64,000 nucleotides of DNA from Hungatella sp. (GTDB taxonomy: Bacteria > Bacillota > Clostridia > Lachnospirales > Lachnospiraceae). This document shows positions 26,135-35,146 of this stretch, one piece after another. Numbering within the stretch: the stretch's first letter is position 1; each line of letters opens with the position of its first letter. The stretch covers positions 1 to 64,000 of the forward strand of contig JAAWBS010000009.1 in NCBI GenBank assembly GCA_022792815.1. Reading direction: 5' to 3'. The notes below the pieces were generated by a model. The model saw only the letters and a list, made by a program, of their open reading frames with translations. It ran no database searches and had not been told where the DNA came from. Both the position numbers and the translations under genes were made by a program.

Positions 26135-29100
26135 ATGAAGAGAGACAGGCGGAGGATGGCCGGAGAGGGAAGCCCTTTTTCGGCGGAAGAGGACAGGGGA
26201 GTGCCGGGGCTTTATGACCCCAGGTTTGAGCATGACAGCTGCGGGATCGGAGCAGTGGTCAATATGAAAGGAGTCAAGACCCACAAGACAGTGGAACAGG
26301 CGCTGCACATCGTGGAGAACTTAGAGCACAGGGCAGGAGTAGACGGAGAAGGCAAGACGGGCGACGGTGTCGGCATCATGCTCCAGATTTCTCACAAATT
26401 TTTCAGGAAGGTGACAAAGCCTCTTGGAATTGATCTGGGAGACGAGAGGGAGTATGGTGTCGGCATGTTTTTTTTCCCCCAGGATATGCTGTCCAGAAAC
26501 CAGGCCATGAAGATGTTTGAGATCATCGTGGAGAAGGAAGGCCTTAAGTTTCTGGGATGGAGGGAAGTTCCCACAAAGCCGGACTTGATCGGCAAGAAAG
26601 CCGTGGACAGGATGCCCTGTATCCTTCAGGGATTTGTGGGGAAACCGGACACGTTAAAAAAGGGGTTGGAGTTTGACCGTAGGCTCTACGTGGCCCGGAG
26701 GGTCTTTGAACAGAGCAACGACAACACCTATGTGGTGTCATTGAGCAGTCGGACCATCGTGTATAAGGGCATGTTTCTGGTGAGGGAGCTGCGGCAGTTT
26801 TTTGTGGATCTTCAGGATAAGGACTATGAGTCCGCATTGGCCACGGTCCACTCCAGATTCAGCACCAACACCAACCCCAGCTGGATGAGGGCCCACCCCA
26901 ACCGGCTTATCGTCCACAACGGGGAGATCAATACCATCCGGGGCAACGTGGACAAGATGCTGGCCAGAGAAGAGACCATGGAGTCCGAGTTTTTTAAGAC
27001 CGAGATGCACAAAGTGCTGCCCATCATCAACCAGGAGGGATCGGATTCTGCCATGCTTGACAATGCCCTGGAATTTATGATGATGAGCGGCATGGATCTC
27101 CCTCTGGCAGTGATGGTCATGATTCCGGCCCCCTGGCGCCATGACAAGGCCATGCCCCAGGAGGTGAGGGATTTCTATCATTACTACGCCACCATGATGG
27201 AGCCGTGGGACGGCCCGGCCTCCATCGTGTTCAGCGACGGGGACGTGCTGGGAGCGGTGCTGGACCGCAACGGATTGAGACCCTCCCGCTACTATATCAC
27301 TGATGACAATCATGTGATTTTGTCCTCCGAGGTAGGTGCCATTGACATCGACCAGTCAAAAGTGCTGAAGAAGGAGCGGCTGTGCCCCGGGAAGATGCTC
27401 TTGGTGGACACCCGGCAGGGCAAGATCATCACGGATGAGGAGCTGAAACTGTTCTATGCCAGAAGAAAACCTTATGGTCAGTGGCTGGATTCCTGTCTGG
27501 TGGAGTTAGACAGCTTAAAGATCCCCAACAGAGGGGTGCCCGGGATGACCAGGGAGAAGCGGGCAAGGCTTCAGAAGACTTACGGCTATACCTATGAGCA
27601 GTATAAGACCATCATTCTTCCCATGGCTTTAAACGGTGCCGAGCCGGCGGCTGCCATGGGAACCGACAGCCCTCTGGCAGTCCTCTCCTCCCACCACCAG
27701 CCGCTGTTTAACTACTTTAAACAGATGTTTGCCCAGGTCACCAACCCGCCCATCGACTCCATGAGAGAGGAGATCGTCACCAACACCACCGTGTTTGTGG
27801 GCGAGGACGGCAATGTGCTGGAGGAGAAGGCGGAGAACTGCAAGATCCTTCAGGTGGATAATCCCATTCTCACCTGCACGGATCTCTTGAAGATCAAGTA
27901 TATGAAAAGGCCGGGATTTAAGGTGGAAGTGATCCCGATCACCTACTACAAGAATACGTCTCTGGAAAAGGCCATTGACCGGCTGTTTCTGGAGGTGGAC
28001 CGGGCTCACAGGGCGGGAACCAACATTATCATCCTTTCTGACCGTGACATCGATGAGAACCATGTTCCCATTCCCTCTCTGCTGGCGGTGTCTGCCCTGC
28101 AGCAGCATCTGGTAAAGACCAAGAAGAGGACCTCCGTGGCTCTGATTCTGGAGAGCGGAGAGCCGAGGGAAGTCCATCACTTTGCCGCCCTTTTAGGGTA
28201 CGGTGTCTGTGCGGTCAACCCTTATCTGGCTCAGGAGTCCATCCGGTATCTGATCGAGACTAATATGCTTGACAAGGACTACTACGCGGCGGTCAATGAC
28301 TATAATCTGGCCGTGCTTTACGGCATCGTTAAGATCGCTTCGAAGATGGGAATTTCCACCATCCAGTCTTACCAGGGGTCTCAGATCTTCGAGGCTGTGG
28401 GGATCTCCAAAGAGGTGGTGGACCGGTATTTTACCGACACCGTAAGCCGGGTAGGAGGCATCACTCTGGAGGACATCGCAAACGACGTGGATGCGCTCCA
28501 CTCTGCGGCATTTGATCCCCTGGGGCTGGATGTGGACCTGACCTTAGACAGCACAGGGAGTCATAAGAGGCGGGCCGGGCAGGAGGAGCATCTGTACAAC
28601 CCTCTCACCATCCACCTCTTGCAGGAGGCTGCCAGAAGCGGCAATTATGAGACATTCAAGGAGTATTCCCATGCCGTCACCGGGGAGGGACAGACCATCA
28701 ACCTGAGAAGCATCATGGACTTCCGATTCGATGAGAAGGGCGGCATCCCCATCGACCAGGTGGAGAGTGTGAGCTCTATCGTCAGGCGGTTTAAGACCGG
28801 AGCCATGTCCTATGGTTCCATCTCTCAGGAGGCTCACGAGACTCTGGCCGTCGCCATGAATCGGCTGGGGGGTAAGTCCAACAGCGGAGAAGGCGGGGAG
28901 TGTCTGGAACGCCTGGAATCCAAGCCGGGGCAGGCGAATAAATGTTCTGCGATCAAGCAGGTGGCATCCGGCCGCTTCGGGGTCACCTCCCGGTATCTGG
29001 TCAGCGCGAAAGAGATCCAGATCAAGATGGCTCAGGGGGCCAAGCCGGGGGAAGGAGGGCACCTGCCGGGCAAAAAGGTGTACCCGTGGGTGGCCAAGAC

Positions 29101-30727
29101 CCGGCACTCTATCACCGGAGTGGGACTGATCTCCCCTCCGCCACATCATGACATTTACTCCATAGAAGATCTGGCCCAGCTGATCTATGACTTGAAGTGT
29201 TCCAACACTCAGGCCCGGATCTCGGTGAAGCTGGTATCTGAGTCGGGAGTGGGGACCGTGGCGGCCGGTGTGGCCAAGGCGGGAGCCCAGGTGATCCTGG
29301 TATCCTCCTTTGACGGGGGGACAGGAGCCGCGCCGGGAAACTCCATCTACAACGCGGGACTCCCCTGGGAGCTGGGAGTGGCGGAAGCCCACCAGACCCT
29401 GATCATGAACGGTCTTCGGGACAAGGTGATCCTGGAGACAGACGGAAAGCTGATGACCGGACGGGACGTGGCTGTCGCCTGTATGCTGGGAGCGGAAGAA
29501 TTCGGGTTTGCCACGGCTCCCCTGGTTACCTTGGGATGTGTGATGATGAGAGTCTGCAACCTGGACACCTGCCCCGTGGGGATCGCCACCCAGAATCCGG
29601 AGCTGCGCAAGCGTTTTCGCGGAAAGCCGGAGTATGTGATCAACTTCATGAACTTTGTGGCACAGGAGCTTCGGGAGTACATGGCAAAGCTGGGAATCCG
29701 CACCGTAGATGAGCTGGTGGGACGGACGGACCTTCTGAAGAAGAAAGACTTCATTGCTTCCGAGCGGGTGGATAAAGTAGACCTGGGCAGGATTCTCGGC
29801 AATCCCTACACCGATGTGAAGTTTGCCGGGTATGACCAGAAACAGCCCTTTGACTTCAGACTGGAGGACACGGCGGACGAGAAGATCCTCTTAAAGAAAT
29901 TACAACCGGCTCTGGCCGCGGCTCAGAGAAGGAGTATCCAGGTGGATGTCTCCAATGTGGACAGAGCTTTCGGAACCATCCTTGGCTCTCAGATCACCAG
30001 GATGTACCCGGACGGACTTTCGGAGGACACCTTTACCGTCATCTGCAGGGGAAGCGGAGGACAGAGCTTTGGCGCTTTCATCCCCAAGGGACTGACCCTG
30101 GAGCTGTCCGGTGACAGCAACGATTATTTCGGCAAAGGGCTTTCCGGCGGAAAGTTGGTGGTCTACCCGCCTGCAGGGGTAAAGTTCCGGGCTGAGGACA
30201 ATATCATCATCGGCAATGTGGCTCTCTACGGCGCCACCGGCGGAAAAGCTTTCATAAACGGGATCGCGGGGGAGCGGTTCTGTGTCCGCAATTCCGGAGC
30301 CACCGCTGTGGTGGAAGGCGTGGGGGACCATGGCTGTGAGTACATGACCGGAGGCCGGGTGGCGGTCCTTGGGGTCACCGGCAAAAATTTTGCCGCAGGC
30401 ATGAGCGGCGGCATCGCCTATGTGCTGGACGAGAAAAATGATCTCTACCGGCGTCTCAACAAGGAGATGGTGTCTTTTGAGGACGTGACCAACAAGTACG
30501 ACGTGCTGGAGCTCAAGGAGATGATCCAGGAACACGTCACCTGCACCAATTCCGCGAAAGGCAAGGACATCCTGGAACATTTCGGACAGTACCTTCCGAA
30601 GTTTAAAAAGATCGTGCCCCATGACTACCGCCGGATGATGAACGCCATCGTCCAGATGGAGGAAAAGGGGCTCAGCAGTGAACAGGCCCAGATCGAAGCA
30701 TTTTATGCCAACACCAGGGAAGGCTAG
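26135..30727 (+). CDS. gltB: Glutamate synthase (NADPH), large subunit
   Basis: Transfers the glutamine amide to 2-oxoglutarate, giving two glutamates. The protein has 1530 aa. The class II glutamine amidotransferase nucleophile is Cys36 (DSCGIGAVV), so the first 35 residues are probably a cleaved propeptide. The central domain follows, then the FMN-binding synthase domain (about 830-1200) with the 3Fe-4S cysteines in CVMMRVCNLDTCPVG, and the C-terminal GXGXG beta-helix domain. I start at ATG 26135, with AGGAGAGG at 26117-26124. It forms an operon with gltD, 14 bases downstream. Confidence 0.96.
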   Translation: MKRDRRRMAGEGSPFSAEEDRGVPGLYDPRFEHDSCGIGAVVNMKGVKTHKTVEQALHIVENLEHRAGVDGEGKTGDGVGIMLQISHKFFRKVTKPLGIDLGDEREYGVGMFFFPQDMLSRNQAMKMFEIIVEKEGLKFLGWREVPTKPDLIGKKAVDRMPCILQGFVGKPDTLKKGLEFDRRLYVARRVFEQSNDNTYVVSLSSRTIVYKGMFLVRELRQFFVDLQDKDYESALATVHSRFSTNTNPSWMRAHPNRLIVHNGEINTIRGNVDKMLAREETMESEFFKTEMHKVLPIINQEGSDSAMLDNALEFMMMSGMDLPLAVMVMIPAPWRHDKAMPQEVRDFYHYYATMMEPWDGPASIVFSDGDVLGAVLDRNGLRPSRYYITDDNHVILSSEVGAIDIDQSKVLKKERLCPGKMLLVDTRQGKIITDEELKLFYARRKPYGQWLDSCLVELDSLKIPNRGVPGMTREKRARLQKTYGYTYEQYKTIILPMALNGAEPAAAMGTDSPLAVLSSHHQPLFNYFKQMFAQVTNPPIDSMREEIVTNTTVFVGEDGNVLEEKAENCKILQVDNPILTCTDLLKIKYMKRPGFKVEVIPITYYKNTSLEKAIDRLFLEVDRAHRAGTNIIILSDRDIDENHVPIPSLLAVSALQQHLVKTKKRTSVALILESGEPREVHHFAALLGYGVCAVNPYLAQESIRYLIETNMLDKDYYAAVNDYNLAVLYGIVKIASKMGISTIQSYQGSQIFEAVGISKEVVDRYFTDTVSRVGGITLEDIANDVDALHSAAFDPLGLDVDLTLDSTGSHKRRAGQEEHLYNPLTIHLLQEAARSGNYETFKEYSHAVTGEGQTINLRSIMDFRFDEKGGIPIDQVESVSSIVRRFKTGAMSYGSISQEAHETLAVAMNRLGGKSNSGEGGECLERLESKPGQANKCSAIKQVASGRFGVTSRYLVSAKEIQIKMAQGAKPGEGGHLPGKKVYPWVAKTRHSITGVGLISPPPHHDIYSIEDLAQLIYDLKCSNTQARISVKLVSESGVGTVAAGVAKAGAQVILVSSFDGGTGAAPGNSIYNAGLPWELGVAEAHQTLIMNGLRDKVILETDGKLMTGRDVAVACMLGAEEFGFATAPLVTLGCVMMRVCNLDTCPVGIATQNPELRKRFRGKPEYVINFMNFVAQELREYMAKLGIRTVDELVGRTDLLKKKDFIASERVDKVDLGRILGNPYTDVKFAGYDQKQPFDFRLEDTADEKILLKKLQPALAAAQRRSIQVDVSNVDRAFGTILGSQITRMYPDGLSEDTFTVICRGSGGQSFGAFIPKGLTLELSGDSNDYFGKGLSGGKLVVYPPAGVKFRAEDNIIIGNVALYGATGGKAFINGIAGERFCVRNSGATAVVEGVGDHGCEYMTGGRVAVLGVTGKNFAAGMSGGIAYVLDEKNDLYRRLNKEMVSFEDVTNKYDVLELKEMIQEHVTCTNSAKGKDILEHFGQYLPKFKKIVPHDYRRMMNAIVQMEEKGLSSEQAQIEAFYANTREG

Positions 30728-30741
30728 AGAGGAGCAAAGAC

Positions 30742-32229
30742 ATGGGAAAGCCAACAGGATTTTTGGAATTTGAGCGGGTGGTCAGTCAGGCTGAGGAGCC
30801 GAAATGCCGATTGAAACATTACAGGGAGTTTCATGTACCTTTAAACGAGGAAGAGCAGAAACGCCAGAGCGCCAGATGTATGGACTGCGGGGTTCCCTTC
30901 TGCCAGTCGGGCATGATCATCCGGGGGATGGTCTCCGGCTGTCCCCTAAACAACCTGATTCCGGAGTGGAACGATCTGATCTTTACCGGCAATTGGGCTC
31001 AGGCCTACAACCGCCTGAAACGGACCAACAGCTTTCCGGAATTTACGTCCCGCGTGTGTCCGGCTCCCTGTGAGGCGGCCTGTACCTGCGGGTTAAACGG
31101 GGATCCGGTCAGTATAAGGGAAAATGAATACGCGGTCATCGAGCGTGCATACAGGGAAGGTCTGGCCGCGGCCAGACCTCCCAGAATCCGCACCGGCAAG
31201 CGTGTGGCTGTGATCGGTTCCGGCCCCGCAGGTCTCTCCGTGGCGGACCAGTTAAACAGAAGGGGGCACCTTGTCACGGTCTTTGAGCGGGAGGATCGAC
31301 TGGGAGGGCTTCTCATGTACGGAATCCCCAACATGAAGCTGGAAAAACAAATCATTGACCGAAAAATTAAGATTATGAGAGAAGAGGGCATCACATTTGA
31401 GACGGGAGTTAACGTTGGGAAGGATTACAAGGCTTCCAGACTGTTAAAAGAATTTGACTGCGCCGTCCTCGCCTGCGGTGCGGGAAATCCAAGGGACATC
31501 AAGGTGCCGGGAAGAGACGGAGAGGGGATCTGTTTTGCGGTGGATTTCCTAAAGGCAACCACCAAAAGCCTTTTGGACTCCGGGATGACAGACGGAACAT
31601 ATGTGTCGGCCAAGGGAAAGCATGTGATCGTCATCGGCGGCGGAGACACAGGCAATGACTGTGTGGCCACCGCACTGCGCCACGGATGCGCCTCTGTGCT
31701 CCAGCTGGAGATGCTTCCTAGGCCGCCCAAAATGCGGGCGGAGGACAACACCTGGCCGGAGTGGCCCAAAGTCTGTAAGACTGATTACGGTCAGGAGGAG
31801 GCAGAGGCTGTCTTCGGCAAAGACCCCAGGCTCTATGAGACCACGGTAAAGGAGTTTAAAAAGGACAAAAAGGGCAGGGTCTGTGCCGCCGTTCTGGTAA
31901 GGCTGGAGGCCAAAAAGGACGCAAAGACCGGCAGAAGCCAGATGGTTCCCATAGAGGGAAGCGAACAGGAAGTGGCGGCAGACTTGGTTCTGATCGCGGC
32001 AGGTTTCCTGGGAAGCGAGCGATATGTGACAGATGCCTTCGGGGTGAAAGTCGACGAGCGAACCAACGTGGCCACGGCCCCGAACTCCCATCGGACCAAT
32101 GCAGAACGGGTTTTTGCTGCAGGGGACATGCGCAGAGGTCAGTCTCTGGTGGTGTGGGCCATCCGAGAGGGACGAGAAGCGGCCAAGGAGGTGGACAAGA
32201 GCCTCATGGGATATACCAATCTGGTATGA
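30742..32229 (+). CDS. gltD: Glutamate synthase (NADPH), small subunit
   Basis: Flavoprotein that passes electrons from NADPH to the large subunit. The protein has 495 aa. N-terminal cysteines for two [4Fe-4S] clusters are seen in CMDCGVPFCQSG, GCPLNN and CPAPCEAACTCG. An FAD-binding GSGPAGLSVAD follows near residue 158, and an NADPH-binding GGGDTGNDC near 299. Directly downstream of gltB, so one operon. Confidence 0.96.
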   Translation: MGKPTGFLEFERVVSQAEEPKCRLKHYREFHVPLNEEEQKRQSARCMDCGVPFCQSGMIIRGMVSGCPLNNLIPEWNDLIFTGNWAQAYNRLKRTNSFPEFTSRVCPAPCEAACTCGLNGDPVSIRENEYAVIERAYREGLAAARPPRIRTGKRVAVIGSGPAGLSVADQLNRRGHLVTVFEREDRLGGLLMYGIPNMKLEKQIIDRKIKIMREEGITFETGVNVGKDYKASRLLKEFDCAVLACGAGNPRDIKVPGRDGEGICFAVDFLKATTKSLLDSGMTDGTYVSAKGKHVIVIGGGDTGNDCVATALRHGCASVLQLEMLPRPPKMRAEDNTWPEWPKVCKTDYGQEEAEAVFGKDPRLYETTVKEFKKDKKGRVCAAVLVRLEAKKDAKTGRSQMVPIEGSEQEVAADLVLIAAGFLGSERYVTDAFGVKVDERTNVATAPNSHRTNAERVFAAGDMRRGQSLVVWAIREGREAAKEVDKSLMGYTNLV

Positions 32230-32275
32230 GAAGCAGGAGGTCCATAGGTGAACCGATCTCTATGACAGTAACACA

Positions 32276-32304
32276 TTGACAATTTTTTCTCCTCCATATA
32301 AACT
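32276..32304 (+). promoter_or_regulatory. Probable promoter of clpS-clpA
   Basis: TTGACA (32276-32281) is a perfect -35. The -10 is either TATAAA (32297-32302, 15-bp spacing) or TAAACT (32299-32304, 17-bp spacing). It lies in the 109-bp gap between gltD and clpS. Confidence 0.55.
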
Positions 32305-32338
32305 AGAGACAGGAAGAAAAGACGGAGGACTCGAAATC

Positions 32339-32641
32339 ATGGCAGTCAAAGAACATATAAAAGAGCAGACAGGAAGCCGTGTAAAACCGCCGACCCGGTA
32401 TCAGGTGCTCATCTACAATGACGACTTTACCCCCATGGATTTTGTGGTGGATATTTTGATGGAGATCTTCGATAAGGAGGAGTCTGCGGCGGTGACGCTG
32501 ATGATGAGCATCCATAAGGGGAACTTTGCGGTGGCGGGCATCTATCCCAGAGATATCGCCCAGACGAAAGCGTCGGAGGCGGTCTCATGGGCCAGGAGCC
32601 AGGGGTATCCGCTGAAAGTGGAAGCCGTGAGGCAGACCTAA
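32339..32641 (+). CDS. clpS: ClpS, N-degron adaptor of the Clp protease
   Basis: Delivers proteins with destabilising N-terminal residues to ClpA. The protein has 100 aa. The core begins with PPTRYQVLIYNDDFTPMDFVVDIL, where the NDD(F)TPM stretch forms the degron pocket; later GIYPRDIAQTKA is also typical. I start at ATG 32339 with GGAGG close upstream; an ATG at 32276 overlaps the promoter. It lies 31 bases before clpA, the expected partner. Confidence 0.93.
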   Translation: MAVKEHIKEQTGSRVKPPTRYQVLIYNDDFTPMDFVVDILMEIFDKEESAAVTLMMSIHKGNFAVAGIYPRDIAQTKASEAVSWARSQGYPLKVEAVRQT

Positions 32642-32672
32642 AAACTTCTTTATATAAGGATGGGGAGGACCG

Positions 32673-34904
32673 ATGGAATTTACCAGAACGATGCAGTGTG
32701 TGATGGAGAGGGCTGTGGGGCTGGCCAGGGAGAACCATCACCGGTATTTTATGCCGGAGCATATGATCTACGGGATGACCTTTGATGAAGATTTTTCCAG
32801 AGAATATGAGGCGGCGGGGGGAAAGATTGATAAGCTGCGGATGGATCTGCTCTCTTTTTTAAAGGAACAGGCGGGGACGTCGGAGGCGGAGAATGCGGTA
32901 TTGACTGCGGACACGGACCGAGTCCTGCGCATGTCCGAGGGACAGGCCAGAGCAAGCGGAAGGAGAGCCGTGGATGTGAGTCATCTGCTGGCGGCAGTTC
33001 TCCTGCTGGAGGACAGCTACGGAGTCTATTATCTGACTGTTCAGGACGTGAATCTGATCGAGATCGCAGGGGAGATGTCCAGAGAGAGCCTGAGGGCGGA
33101 GCGGGGGGAGGAACATCTGTCATCCGGCGTGCTGCGTGAGGAGATTCCGAAGGAGATCCCATCACCGGCAGATCGGCGTTTCCGGGAGTTTCTGGAGGAC
33201 ATGAACGAGACCTGCCAGGACAAAAATCCTCTCATCGGCAGAGAGAAAGAACTGGAGCGGACCATCCAGATTCTATGCCGAAAAGACAAAAACAATGTGC
33301 TCCATGTGGGCGAGCCCGGGGTGGGAAAGACCGCTCTGGCCTACGGTCTGGCCAGGAAGATTGTGGCGGGAGACGTGCCCGAGCCACTTAAGGGGGCTCG
33401 GATGTACGGGCTGGATCTGGGTGGGATGCTGGCGGGAACCCAGTATCGGGGAGACTTTGAAAAGCGGTTTAAGGAGATCATGGACGGGCTCTCCGGCGAG
33501 GCGAGGCCCATTCTCTATCTGGATGAGATCCACAACATCGTAGGAGCCGGCGCGGTCAACGGAGGCAGTCTGGATGCAGCCAATCTGTTAAAGCCTTATC
33601 TGGCGGCAGGAAGGATCCGGTTTATGGGAGCCACCACCTACGAGGAATATAAGAAACATTTTTCATCCAGCAAAAGCCTGGTCCGCAGGTTTCAGAACGT
33701 AGATCTGGGGGAGCCTTCCAGGGAGGCGGCGGTGGAGATCCTGAAAGGTCTCAGACGAGGCTACGAGAAATTCCACGGAGTCAAATACGGACCGGGAGTC
33801 CTGGAACATGCGGTGGACATCAGCAGCCGATACATCAACGAGCGGTTTCTTCCCGACAAAGCCATCGACCTTATCGATGAAGCCGGGGCATGGAGAAGAC
33901 TTCACCCTCTGGACCAAAAACGGCAGACCGTGAACAAAGCTCTGCTGGACCAAGTACTTTCAAAGATCTGCAATATCCCGGCAGGGTCTATGGAAAAAAG
34001 CGAGCTGGAACGTCTGGCCTGTCTGGAATCGGATCTAAAGGGGCAGATCTTCGGTCAGGATGAGGCGGTGAGCCAAGTGTGCAACGCGGTGAAATTCTCC
34101 AGAGCCGGATTAAATGAGGAGGAAAAACCGGTGGCCTCCTTTCTCTTCGTGGGAGCTACGGGGGTCGGCAAGACGGAATTGGCCAGGGCTCTGGCCAGAG
34201 AGCTGGGGCTGGCGTTTATGCGGTTTGACATGAGCGAATATGCTGAGAAACATACGGTGGCAAAGCTGATCGGCGCTCCGGCCGGGTATGTAGGATATGA
34301 GGAAGGCGGTCTTCTGACGGAGGAGATCCGGCGTCACCCTCACGGAGTCCTTCTCTTAGACGAGATTGAGAAAGCCCACTCGGACATCTTCAACGTCCTT
34401 CTCCAGGTCATGGACTATGCCACCCTGACAGACAATCAGGGGAGAAAGGCGGATTTCAGAAATATCATTCTGATCATGACCTCCAACGCAGGGGCCAGTC
34501 AGGCGGAAAAAAGTCCCATGGGCTTCGGGAGCGGCAGCCAGAACGCGGGAGCGCTGATGGAGGCGGTAAAACGCACCTTTCAGCCGGAATTCCGCAACCG
34601 CTTAAGCCGCATCGTGCTGTTTCAGGGCATGGATGGGGAGATGGCGGGAAAGATTACCAGGAAAAAACTGAGAGAGCTGGTTCATAAGCTGGAGCAGCGC
34701 AATGTGGAGCTGACCGTGACTTTCGGCGCCGAGGAACATATAAAGAGGTCCGGAATCACCCGGGAATACGGGGCGAGACAGATTGACCGGGTCATCGCCG
34801 GCGAGGTCAAGCCTCTTTTGGCCGATCTGCTTTTATTTGGAAAGCTGAAAAAAGGAGGCCGGTGTGTCCTTGATGAGGAAGACGGGAATCTGATCATCCG
34901 GTAA
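32673..34904 (+). CDS. clpA: ATP-dependent Clp protease ATP-binding subunit ClpA
   Basis: AAA+ unfoldase that feeds ClpP. The protein has 743 aa with the N-terminal ClpS-binding domain (1-150), a first AAA module with GEPGVGKT near 211 and a second with GATGVGKT near 496. There is no long middle coiled coil, which separates ClpA from ClpB and ClpC. The ClpP-docking loop position reads MGF where proteobacterial ClpA has IGL. Its pairing with clpS supports an N-degron pathway in this organism. clpP is not in the window. Confidence 0.93.
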   Translation: MEFTRTMQCVMERAVGLARENHHRYFMPEHMIYGMTFDEDFSREYEAAGGKIDKLRMDLLSFLKEQAGTSEAENAVLTADTDRVLRMSEGQARASGRRAVDVSHLLAAVLLLEDSYGVYYLTVQDVNLIEIAGEMSRESLRAERGEEHLSSGVLREEIPKEIPSPADRRFREFLEDMNETCQDKNPLIGREKELERTIQILCRKDKNNVLHVGEPGVGKTALAYGLARKIVAGDVPEPLKGARMYGLDLGGMLAGTQYRGDFEKRFKEIMDGLSGEARPILYLDEIHNIVGAGAVNGGSLDAANLLKPYLAAGRIRFMGATTYEEYKKHFSSSKSLVRRFQNVDLGEPSREAAVEILKGLRRGYEKFHGVKYGPGVLEHAVDISSRYINERFLPDKAIDLIDEAGAWRRLHPLDQKRQTVNKALLDQVLSKICNIPAGSMEKSELERLACLESDLKGQIFGQDEAVSQVCNAVKFSRAGLNEEEKPVASFLFVGATGVGKTELARALARELGLAFMRFDMSEYAEKHTVAKLIGAPAGYVGYEEGGLLTEEIRRHPHGVLLLDEIEKAHSDIFNVLLQVMDYATLTDNQGRKADFRNIILIMTSNAGASQAEKSPMGFGSGSQNAGALMEAVKRTFQPEFRNRLSRIVLFQGMDGEMAGKITRKKLRELVHKLEQRNVELTVTFGAEEHIKRSGITREYGARQIDRVIAGEVKPLLADLLLFGKLKKGGRCVLDEEDGNLIIR

Positions 34905-34922
34905 TGATTTTTAAATTTTCTC

Positions 34923-34976
34923 TTGACAAATCGAACATTTGTTCTTATAATCATTTTAAGAACAAATGTTCGATTT
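34923..34976 (+). promoter_or_regulatory. Consensus promoter with two LexA-like (SOS) boxes
   Basis: TTGACA (34923-34928), exactly 17 bp, TATAAT (34946-34951): a perfect sigma-70 promoter. The spacer contains CGAACATTTGTTCT (34932-34945) and a second box AGAACAAATGTTCG lies at 34959-34972; both match the Gram-positive LexA pattern CGAAC-N4-GTTCG closely. Together they form an inverted repeat with perfect 20-bp arms (34928-34947 and 34957-34976). Binding would cover the promoter and start site. The next gene on this strand is the glycogen debranching enzyme. A purely terminator role for clpA is less likely because the stem is AT-rich and no clean T run follows. Confidence 0.7.
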
Positions 34977-35007
34977 ATTTTGAGACAACACACCGCACCA
35001 GTTTTTC

Positions 35008-35093
35008 TTGTATAAAAAAAGAAAGTAGAATATAATGATACCAGAGCGTGTCTGCATGAAAATTTTTGAACTTGAAACCTGTAAAAACACGCT
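35008..35093 (+). promoter_or_regulatory. Second promoter and hairpin leader of the debranching enzyme gene
   Basis: TTGTAT (35008-35013), 17 bp, TATAAT (35031-35036). The transcript would begin just before AGCGTGT (35045-35051), which pairs with ACACGCT (35087-35093) and is followed by TTTT, a weak terminator-like shape with a long loop. The gene start lies about 50 bases further on. A regulatory role for the hairpin is speculative. Confidence 0.45.
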
Positions 35094-35146
35094 TTTTAAA
35101 AGGAATTCGGGGGGACGTCCCACAAAAGGAATTAAAGGAGGAGACG

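Noticed and set aside
34928-34976. The inverted repeat after clpA as a terminator
   Set aside because: The stem is AT-rich, no clean T run follows, and the sequence contains a perfect promoter and two LexA-like boxes. A secondary terminator effect cannot be excluded.
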